Shown here: positions 52,242 through 59,117 of the stretch, piece by piece
How the letters are laid out: the number at the start of each line of letters is the position of its first letter
Numbering within the stretch: position 1 is the stretch's first letter
DNA from: Acidovorax sp. 106
GTDB lineage: Bacteria > Pseudomonadota > Gammaproteobacteria > Burkholderiales > Burkholderiaceae_C
Reading direction: 5' to 3'
Assembly (NCBI RefSeq): GCF_003663825.1
Contig: NZ_RCCC01000001.1
Location: forward strand, 186,001 to 250,000
DNA length: 64,000 nucleotides
Notes under the pieces: model-generated
Told to the model about the DNA's origin: nothing
The model's database searches: none
Seen by the model: only the letters and a program-made list of their open reading frames with translations
Made by a program: the position numbers and the translations under genes

Positions 52242-53689
52242 ACACCACAGAGCCCACCGTCTGGCGGCTGACCGCAGCCGCCGCCGCCCTCACGGTGCTG
52301 GCAGGCTGCGCCAGCGTGTCGCCCGACGGCCTGCAAGGCCGCGCCATGGAGCAAGCCGCCCGCAGCGCCCCCACCCTGGCCGCACAACTGCCGCCCGCTG
52401 ACCTGGCCGCGCGCAGCGATGCCCAAACCCAATTGCAAGTCTGGCTGGCCCAGCCACTGACGCAAGACAACGCCGTGCGCATTGCCTTGCTGCACCAGCC
52501 CGCGCTGCGCGTGCGGCTAGCAGAGCTGGGCATTCAAGATGCGCAGCGTGTGCAGGCCCTGCAACTGCCCAACCCGCACCTCACCCTGGGGCGGCTGGTG
52601 AATGGGCACGAGCGGGAGATTGAGCGATCGCTCAGCTTCGGTCTGCTGGACCTCATCACCCTGCCCTGGCGCACCCAGCGCCAGGCCGAGGCCCGCGACC
52701 ATGCCACCCTGCTGGCCGCACAAGACGTGCTGCAGGTGGCCGCCGATGCCCGCCGCGCCTGGCTGCGCGCCGTAGCGGCTGAGCAGGTGGCCGCCGTGCA
52801 CAGCCGCATGGTGGAGGCCGCCGAGGTCGGTGCCGAGCTGGCCCAGCGCATGGCGCGCACCGGCAACTGGAGCCGTCTGCAATGGGCGCGCGAGCAGGCC
52901 CTTCTCAGCGATGCCCACGCCAGCCAAGCCCGTGCGCAGCTGGCCGCAGCCACGGCGCGCGAGCAACTGCACCGCACCCTGGGCCTGTGGGGGGCCAACG
53001 CCCGCTTCACACTGGCCAGCAGCCTGCCTGCTTTGCCCCCAGTGCCCGCCGATGTGCTGAACGCCCAGGCCCTGGAAACCCAGGCCCTTGAGCAGCGGCT
53101 GGACCTACAGGCCGCGCGCCGCCAGCTCGACACCACCAGCACCCGCGCAGGCTGGGCCGGTGCCGCCGCCCTGTTTGGCAGCGTGGGCCTGGGCTACCAG
53201 CGCAACACCACCACAGAGCGGGACAGCGGCCACCGCGACACCACCCGGGGCTGGGAGTTGGAACTGCCCCTGCCCTTGTTCGACTGGGGCGGCACCGCCC
53301 GCACGGCGGCACGGCTGGAGGTGGAGCGCAGCGCCGCCCAGTTGCAAGACACCGCGCTGCGCGCACGCACGGAGGTGCGCACCGCCTGGCTCACCTACCG
53401 CACCAGCCACGACCTGGCCCGCCAGCAGCGCGACGAGGTGCTGCCGCTGCGCGCGCTGATCCAGAACGAAACCACGCTGCGCTACAACGGCATGCTGGCC
53501 AGCGTGTGGGACCTGTTGGCCGAGGCCCGCACCGCCGCCACTGCCAGCGCCCGCGCCATCGAGGCGCAACGCGACTTCTGGCTGGCCGACACCGACCTGC
53601 GCCTGGCACTCATCGGCGCACTCGACACCCCAGCCACCACCCTAGGTACGGCAACCCCAGCTGCTGCGGCCGACAGCCGTGGGCACTGA
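52238..53689 (+). CDS. TolC-family outer-membrane efflux lipoprotein
   Basis: The 483-residue protein has a lipobox (VLAGCASVSP near 20-29), then the two long helical hairpins and beta-barrel of a TolC-type channel (QNNAVRIALL-like repeats; ELGIQDAQRVQALQLPNPH; LPLPLFDWGGTARTA). It probably forms an outer-membrane exit. Unusually there are no RND or MFP partner genes in the cluster. It overlaps its upstream gene, so the group is one operon. Confidence 0.88.
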   Translation: MNTTEPTVWRLTAAAAALTVLAGCASVSPDGLQGRAMEQAARSAPTLAAQLPPADLAARSDAQTQLQVWLAQPLTQDNAVRIALLHQPALRVRLAELGIQDAQRVQALQLPNPHLTLGRLVNGHEREIERSLSFGLLDLITLPWRTQRQAEARDHATLLAAQDVLQVAADARRAWLRAVAAEQVAAVHSRMVEAAEVGAELAQRMARTGNWSRLQWAREQALLSDAHASQARAQLAAATAREQLHRTLGLWGANARFTLASSLPALPPVPADVLNAQALETQALEQRLDLQAARRQLDTTSTRAGWAGAAALFGSVGLGYQRNTTTERDSGHRDTTRGWELELPLPLFDWGGTARTAARLEVERSAAQLQDTALRARTEVRTAWLTYRTSHDLARQQRDEVLPLRALIQNETTLRYNGMLASVWDLLAEARTAATASARAIEAQRDFWLADTDLRLALIGALDTPATTLGTATPAAAADSRGH

Positions 53690-53705
53690 TACAGAAAGAC
53701 ATCCT

Positions 53706-55088
53706 ATGCAACGACGCCAATTTTTCGCCGGTGCCGCTACCGCCGTCGCGGCCACATCGGTCAGCCGCGTGGCGCTGGCCACCCTGCCCGAGCCCGCCAC
53801 CCAGGCATCGCCCGACACCGCACCGCCCCTGGTGCCCCCCAACGGGCGCCCCTACCAGCCCGTGGTCACCTTGAACGGCTGGACTACCCCCTGGCGCATG
53901 AACCAGGGCGTCAAAGAGTTCCACCTGGTGGCAGAGCCCGTGGTGCGCGAGGTGGCCCCGGGCTTCTTCGTCAACCTGTGGGGCTACAACGGGCAAAGCC
54001 CCGGCCCCACCATCGAGGTGGTCGAAGGCGACCGCGTGCGCATCTTCGTCACCAACCGCCTGCCCGAACACACCACCATCCACTGGCACGGCCAGCGCCT
54101 GCCCAATGGCATGGACGGCGTGGGCGGCCTCACCCAGCCCGCCATCCAGCCGGGCAAAACCTTTGTGTACGAGTTTGTGGCGCGCCGCCCCGGCACCTTC
54201 ATGTACCACCCGCACGCCGACGAGATGGTGCAGATGGCCATGGGCATGATGGGCCTGTGGATCACCCACCCCAAGGGTCAACACCCGCATATCGCCAAGG
54301 TGCAACGCGACTACGCCTTCCTCATCAACGCCTTTGATGTGGAGCCGGGCAGCAAGACGCCCAAGGTCAACACCATGCTGGAGCACAACATCTGGTGCTG
54401 GAACAGCCGCGCCTTCCCCTCCATCAGCCCACTGGTGGCGCGCCGCGGCGACCGCGTGCGCATCCGTGTGGGCAACCTCACCATGACCAACCACCCCATT
54501 CACCTTCACGGCCATGAGTTCGAGGTGACCGGTACCGACGGCGGCCCTGTGCCCCCCACCGCCCGCTGGCCCGAGGTGACCACCGACGTGGCCGTGGGCC
54601 AGATGCGCCAGATCGAATTCACGGCCGACGAGCTGGGCGACTGGGCCCTGCATTGCCACAAGAGCCACCACACCATGGGCCCCATGGGCCACGGCGTGCC
54701 CACCATGATCGGCGTGGATCACAAGGGGCTGGTGGGCAAGATCCAGAAGATCGTGCCCGACTACATGGTGATGGGCGAGCGCGGCATGGCCGACATGGGT
54801 GCCATGGAGATGCCGCTGCCTGAGAACACCTTCCCGATGATGACCGGCACCGGCCCGTTTGGCCCGCTGGAGATGGGCGGCATGTTCACCACCCTCAAGG
54901 TGCGCCAGGGCCTGGGCGCCAATGACTACCGCGACCCCGGCGACTTCCAACACCCGCCGGGCACCCTCGCCTATGAATGGCAAGGCGCCCCTGCCGCCAC
55001 GCCACGCCCGGCGCGCGTGGACGCCCCCGGCACCGCCCCCACCGAACCCAGCGCCCGCAAACCCGCCGCCAGCGGCCACCAGCATTGA
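53706..55088 (+). CDS. multicopper oxidase (periplasmic, Tat-exported)
   Basis: The 460-residue oxidase has a short twin-Arg leader (MQRRQFFAGAATAVAATSVS) and all copper motifs: HWHG, YHPHADEM, HPIHLHGHEF and HCHKSHHTMGPM. It would oxidise Cu(I) to Cu(II) or a related substrate in the periplasm. Several Met-rich stretches near the C-terminus (GERGMADMGAMEMPLPEN) resemble CopA/CueO methionine regions. A copper detoxification role fits the neighbours. ATG 53706 lies 16 bp after the TolC stop. Confidence 0.92.
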   Translation: MQRRQFFAGAATAVAATSVSRVALATLPEPATQASPDTAPPLVPPNGRPYQPVVTLNGWTTPWRMNQGVKEFHLVAEPVVREVAPGFFVNLWGYNGQSPGPTIEVVEGDRVRIFVTNRLPEHTTIHWHGQRLPNGMDGVGGLTQPAIQPGKTFVYEFVARRPGTFMYHPHADEMVQMAMGMMGLWITHPKGQHPHIAKVQRDYAFLINAFDVEPGSKTPKVNTMLEHNIWCWNSRAFPSISPLVARRGDRVRIRVGNLTMTNHPIHLHGHEFEVTGTDGGPVPPTARWPEVTTDVAVGQMRQIEFTADELGDWALHCHKSHHTMGPMGHGVPTMIGVDHKGLVGKIQKIVPDYMVMGERGMADMGAMEMPLPENTFPMMTGTGPFGPLEMGGMFTTLKVRQGLGANDYRDPGDFQHPPGTLAYEWQGAPAATPRPARVDAPGTAPTEPSARKPAASGHQH

Positions 55089-55102
55089 GCCCCCGTCACA
55101 CC

Positions 55103-55612
55103 ATGAATACTATTAAATTTATAGCTGCTAGCGCTTTATTGGTAAGCGCTAGCGCCGTTTTTTCTCATGAATCAGCGCCCCACCAATCTCCCGTAACTGC
55201 GCCCGCCACTGCGCCAGTGAAAGAGCAAAAAGCCTGGGGCATTGCGGGCGACGCGCAGGCCGTGCGCCGCACCATCACCCTGCGCATGACCGACGACATG
55301 CGCTTTACCCCCAGCCACATCGAAGTGCGCGAGGGCGACACCATTCGCCTGCGGGCCACCAACCAGGGCCAGGTGATGCACGAGATCGTGATCGGCACCC
55401 AGACCGATCTGGAGGCCCATGCCGAGATGATGGCCAAGCACCCCGGCATGGAGCACGACGAGCCCTACATGGCCCATGTGCAGCCCGGCCAACGCGGCGA
55501 CATCGTGTGGCATTTCAACCGCCCGGGCCGCTTCGAATTTGCCTGCCTGATCGCTGGCCATTTCAGCGCGGGCATGAAGGGCACGATCACCGTAAAGCCG
55601 CGCCAGCCCTGA
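55103..55612 (+). CDS. periplasmic cupredoxin with repeat-encoded signal peptide
   Basis: The 169-residue protein has a signal peptide (MNTIKFIAASALLVSASAVF) and a cupredoxin domain with type 1 Cu ligands in QVMHEIVIGT and FACLIAGHFSAGM. A Met/His patch (KHPGMEHDEPYMAH) may bind extra Cu. The entire signal peptide is encoded by a copy of the dispersed palindrome (55107-55163). The ATG lies 14 bp after the oxidase stop without a good ribosome binding site, so it probably relies on coupled translation. The upstream open frame is out of place and is not used. Confidence 0.85.
   Translation: MNTIKFIAASALLVSASAVFSHESAPHQSPVTAPATAPVKEQKAWGIAGDAQAVRRTITLRMTDDMRFTPSHIEVREGDTIRLRATNQGQVMHEIVIGTQTDLEAHAEMMAKHPGMEHDEPYMAHVQPGQRGDIVWHFNRPGRFEFACLIAGHFSAGMKGTITVKPRQP
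55107..55163 (+). repeat. dispersed palindrome exapted as signal peptide code
   Basis: CTATTAAATTTATAGCTGCTAGCGCTTTATTGGTAAGCGCTAGCGCCGTTTTTT matches the noncoding copies at 35150 and 1 (arms GCTAGCGCTT/AAGCGCTAGC) but is read in frame as codons 3-20 of the cupredoxin precursor. Confidence 0.85.
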
Positions 55613-55645
55613 AGCCCGCCCTGCAACCCCAACCTTGGAGCACCC

Positions 55646-56161
55646 ATGAAAAACGCTCTCAGTCCCACACCGACCACATCACACACCCGCCGCCAGTGGC
55701 TGGCCCAGGCCATAGCCTGCGCGCTGGCAGGGCCCGCGCTCGCGGCCTACGCCGCCGCGCCCACCCCGGTGGAGGTCTGGAAAGACCCCCACTGCGGCTG
55801 CTGCCAGGACTGGGTGGACCACATGCAGGCCCACGGGTTTGCCGTCACCATCCACGCCACAGGCAACAATGCCGTGCGCGCCCGCCTGGGCCTGCCGCAA
55901 AAGCTGGGATCGTGCCACACCGCGCTGGTGGGCGGCTACGTGGTGGAAGGCCATGTGCCCGCCAGTGATGTGCGCGCCCTGCTGAAGCAAAAGCCCCAGG
56001 CCCTGGGCCTGGCCGTGCCCGGCATGCCCGTGGGCTCCCCCGGCATGGATGGCGCGGTGTACGGCAACCGCCGTGACCCCTATGACGTGCTGCTGGTCGC
56101 CCGCGATGGCAGCACCCGCGTGTTCAAAAGCTACCCGGGCAACAAGAAAGAACCGACATGA
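55646..56161 (+). CDS. DUF411 metal-binding protein
   Basis: The 171-residue protein has a TRRQWLAQAIACALAGPALA signal region and the DUF411 motif VWKDPHCGCCQDWVDHM (Cys pair near residues 51-54), with CHTALVGGYVVEGHVPASDV. DUF411 proteins occur in copper and arsenic loci and are thought to bind metal. The ATG of the CusF-like gene overlaps its stop by 4 bp. Confidence 0.88.
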   Translation: MKNALSPTPTTSHTRRQWLAQAIACALAGPALAAYAAAPTPVEVWKDPHCGCCQDWVDHMQAHGFAVTIHATGNNAVRARLGLPQKLGSCHTALVGGYVVEGHVPASDVRALLKQKPQALGLAVPGMPVGSPGMDGAVYGNRRDPYDVLLVARDGSTRVFKSYPGNKKEPT

Positions 56162-56601
56162 GCCAAAGCATCTTGCAACGCACAACGCCCCATTCCACAC
56201 CCCGCACGGCATACCACCTGCGCTGCGCCCTGCTGGCCCTTGGCATGCTCAGCGCTGCCATGGCCTTTGCGGGCGACGACCACGACCATGGCGAAGCCCA
56301 TGACAGCCACGCGACACCCACCCAGGTCGCAACCTCCGCCGCACCGACGGCAGCACCCGCCCAAGCCGCCGCTGCGGCCGAACTGAGCGAAGGCGAAGTG
56401 CTGCGCTGGGATGCACGCAGCGGCAAAGTCACCCTGCGCCACGGCCCCATTGCCAACCTGGGCATGCCCCCCATGACCATGGTGTTCAAGGTGCAAAACG
56501 CCGACCAGGGCAGCGCCCTGCAAACGGGCATGAAGGTGCGCTTCAGGGCCGAGCAGTTGCAAGGCGCCTATGTGCTGACGCACATTGCCCCGGCACCGTG
56601 A
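56158..56601 (+). CDS. CusF-like periplasmic copper-binding protein
   Basis: The 147-residue protein has a signal region (CALLALGMLSAAMAFAG), a His-rich linker (DDHDHGEAHDSH) and a CusF OB-fold: LRHGPIANLGMPPMTMVF, where His, two Met ligands and a Met in place of the CusF Trp cap are visible. It would hold Cu(I) in the periplasm for efflux or oxidation. It ends the copper operon. Confidence 0.88.
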   Translation: MSQSILQRTTPHSTPRTAYHLRCALLALGMLSAAMAFAGDDHDHGEAHDSHATPTQVATSAAPTAAPAQAAAAAELSEGEVLRWDARSGKVTLRHGPIANLGMPPMTMVFKVQNADQGSALQTGMKVRFRAEQLQGAYVLTHIAPAP

Positions 56602-56645
56602 CGCAGCCAGCAAACCGGCGATAACCCCCAGCCCATAATCGGGCC

Positions 56646-57662
56646 ATGAGCAGCACCCCACCCGCCAGCGACGCTGGCAGCATCACCCGCGTGGCGGGCA
56701 TTGAGGTTGGCCACCACACCGACAGCCGCCGCCCCACGGGCTGCACCGTCATCCTGGCTCGTGAAGGCGCCGTGGCGGGTGTGGATGTGCGCGGGGCCGC
56801 CCCCGGCACCCGCGAGACCGACTTGCTCCACCCCTCCAACCTGGTCGAAAAAGTGCACGCCATCGTGCTGGCCGGTGGCAGCGCCTGGGGGCTGGACGCG
56901 GCCACGGGCGCCGTGCGCTGGCTGGAGGAGCAAGGCATTGGCTTTGACGTGGCCGTGGGCCGCCTGCCGCTGGTGCCTGCGGCGGTGCTGTTTGACCTGC
57001 TGGTGGGAGACATGCGCATCCGCCCCGATGCGGCAGCGGGCTACGCCGCCTGCCAGGCCGCGAGCCGAGCCGACCCGGCAGAAGGCAACGTGGGTGCGGG
57101 CGCTGGCGCGGCCGTGGGCAAAATTTTTGGCATAGGCCACGCCATGAAGGGTGGCGTGGGCACGGCTTCGGTCACGGTGGCTGGCGTCACGGTGGGGGCT
57201 TTGGTGGCGTGCAACGCCCTGGGCGATGTGCTCAACCCCGACACCGCCCAGGTGCTGGCGGGTGCCCGCACGGACGACGGCAAAGGCTTGCGCGACACCC
57301 GCCGCGCCCTGCTGCGCGGCGAACCGCCCCAGCCGCTGCTGGCAGGCACCAACACCACGCTGGGCGTGGTGGCTACCGACGCACGCATCACCAAAGTGCA
57401 GGCCCACCGGCTGGCCATTGCTGCGCACGACGGACTGGCCCGCAGCATCAACCCCGTGCACACCATGAGCGACGGCGACACCGTGTTTGCCCTGGGCACC
57501 GGCTGTGTGGAGACCCACCCCGGCATGATGGTGCTGGCCACCATGGCCGCCGAGGCCACCGCACGCGCCACGGCACGGGCGGTGCTGGCCGCACGTTCTG
57601 TCACAACCGCCGAAGGCCTGTACCTGCCGGGCATGGCAGACTGGCGCCCTTCCCGACTTTGA
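56646..57662 (+). CDS. P1/S58-family peptidase (DmpA-like)
   Basis: The 338-residue N-terminal nucleophile hydrolase has VAGIEVGHHTDSRRPTGCTVILA at the start, VLAGGSAWGLDAATGAVRWLEE and a candidate autocleavage/nucleophile site GTNTTLGVVATDA near 236-248. DmpA-type enzymes act as aminopeptidases or beta-peptidases. There is no signal peptide, so it is cytoplasmic. It lies 44 bp after the copper cluster but is functionally unrelated. Confidence 0.85.
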   Translation: MSSTPPASDAGSITRVAGIEVGHHTDSRRPTGCTVILAREGAVAGVDVRGAAPGTRETDLLHPSNLVEKVHAIVLAGGSAWGLDAATGAVRWLEEQGIGFDVAVGRLPLVPAAVLFDLLVGDMRIRPDAAAGYAACQAASRADPAEGNVGAGAGAAVGKIFGIGHAMKGGVGTASVTVAGVTVGALVACNALGDVLNPDTAQVLAGARTDDGKGLRDTRRALLRGEPPQPLLAGTNTTLGVVATDARITKVQAHRLAIAAHDGLARSINPVHTMSDGDTVFALGTGCVETHPGMMVLATMAAEATARATARAVLAARSVTTAEGLYLPGMADWRPSRL

Positions 57663-57670
57663 ACAGGGTC

Positions 57671-57697
57671 TAAGAACCTGTTCAAAGTCTTCGCAGG
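57671..57697. repeat. solo AGAACCTGTTCAAAG element end
   Basis: TAAGAACCTGTTCAAAGTCTTCGCAGG matches the terminal sequence of the 284 bp element at 51407. No second inverted end follows, so this is a solo end or a diverged copy. Confidence 0.4.
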
Positions 57698-57738
57698 TGT
57701 CCTGCAAGGGCGCCCTGCTCTGCTTCTTCCGCTTCAGA

Positions 57739-59073
57739 ATGAACTCCCGCATGTCCAAGGCCCTTCGATCCACGCTGCTGTCATTGCGCGACCTGCTGCT
57801 GTCTGCAGGCCCACTGGCTTTTTTGGCGGCGGGCCTGCTGGCGCTGGCGTACTGGTGGCTCAACCCCACGCCGCCCAAGTCCGTCACCCTGGCCACCGGC
57901 CCGGCGCAAAGTGCGTACGAAGAGTTTGGCAAGCGCTACCAAAAGGCACTGGCCGCCGAGGGCATCGAAGTGCGATTGCTGCCCAGCGATGGTTCGTCGG
58001 CCAACTTGCAGTTGCTGCGCGATGGCCAGGCCGACCTGGCCTTTGTGCAAGGCGGCACGGCCGAGCTGCTGCCCGAGGACCCCGACGAGCTGGTGTCGCT
58101 GGGCAGCCTGTTTGTCGAGCCAGTGTGGCTGTTTTATCGCACCGATGCGGCGCTGCGCCTGCACCACAGCCCCAGGCTCGATGGGCTGCGGCAGCTGCGT
58201 GGCATGCGGGTGAATGTGGGGTCGGACGGCAGTGGCGTGCCCACCTTGATGGACCGGCTGCTGGAAGCCAATCGGCTGGAAAAAGGCGCAGTGACCATGT
58301 CGCGGCTGGAGGAGACCCCGGCCACCGTGGCCTTCCTGGCGGGCAAGCTGGACGCCCTGGTGTTTGCGTCGGCCCCCGAGTCGCTGATGGTGCAGATGCT
58401 GCTGCAAACGCCCGGTGTGCAATTGCTCGACATTGCCCAGCACGAGGCCTATGCGCGGCGCTTTCCCTTCCTGTCGCCCGTCACGCTGCCGCGTGGGGTG
58501 GTGGACTTGGCCAGCAATGTGCCCGCGCGGGATGTGCGCATGGTGGCATCCACCACATCGCTGCTGGCCCGTGAATCCACCCACCCGGCCTTGCTCACGC
58601 TGTTTGCCCAAAACGCGCAGCGCCTGCACAGCAGCCCGGGCTGGTTCAACCGCGCACGGGAGTTTCCGAACATGCGGCACAGCGAACTGCCCATTGCCAA
58701 AGAGGGCGAGCGCGCCATCAACGAGCCGGTGCCGATGATGCAGCGCTACCTGCCGTTCTGGCTGGCCAACCTGATTGAGCGCATGTGGCTGGTGCTGGGT
58801 ATTTTGCTGGCCGCGCTGCTGCCGCTGTCGCGCATCGTGCCGCCGCTGTACCAGTTCAGGGTGCGCTCGCGCGTGTTCCGCTGGTATGGCCGCCTGCGGG
58901 AAATTGAAGACACCGTGGAGTCTCAGCCCGCCGAGCATCCCGAGATGCTCAAAGCCCTGGACGCCCTGGAAGCGCAGGTGGAAAAGGTGACGGTGCCGCT
59001 GTCGTACGCCGACGAGCTGTATGCGCTGCGCAACCACATCCACCTGGTGCGCAAGAAGCTGCTGCGGGCTTGA
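57739..59073 (+). CDS. TAXI-family TRAP transporter solute-binding protein, membrane-anchored
   Basis: The product of about 444 residues has an N-terminal membrane segment (about 18-38), a TAXI binding domain (VTLATGPAQSAYEEFGKRYQ), a second membrane segment near 345-368 (MWLVLGILLAALLPLSRIVP) and a cytoplasmic helical tail. This is larger than usual TAXI proteins and is probably inner-membrane anchored. No TRAP permease is adjacent. Start ATG 57739 or ATG 57751. Confidence 0.8.
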   Translation: MNSRMSKALRSTLLSLRDLLLSAGPLAFLAAGLLALAYWWLNPTPPKSVTLATGPAQSAYEEFGKRYQKALAAEGIEVRLLPSDGSSANLQLLRDGQADLAFVQGGTAELLPEDPDELVSLGSLFVEPVWLFYRTDAALRLHHSPRLDGLRQLRGMRVNVGSDGSGVPTLMDRLLEANRLEKGAVTMSRLEETPATVAFLAGKLDALVFASAPESLMVQMLLQTPGVQLLDIAQHEAYARRFPFLSPVTLPRGVVDLASNVPARDVRMVASTTSLLARESTHPALLTLFAQNAQRLHSSPGWFNRAREFPNMRHSELPIAKEGERAINEPVPMMQRYLPFWLANLIERMWLVLGILLAALLPLSRIVPPLYQFRVRSRVFRWYGRLREIEDTVESQPAEHPEMLKALDALEAQVEKVTVPLSYADELYALRNHIHLVRKKLLRA

Positions 59074-59117
59074 AGAGGCCCCGGGTCCGTCAGAGACCAG
59101 AGCCGAGCGCTGCGGGG

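Noticed and set aside
53610..55085. 491-codon open frame on the minus strand
   Set aside because: Antisense to the multicopper oxidase; His/Gly-rich shadow without any domain.
54977..55102. Upstream extension of the cupredoxin frame
   Set aside because: It overlaps the end of the multicopper oxidase in another frame, is Arg/Pro-rich and would bury the signal peptide.
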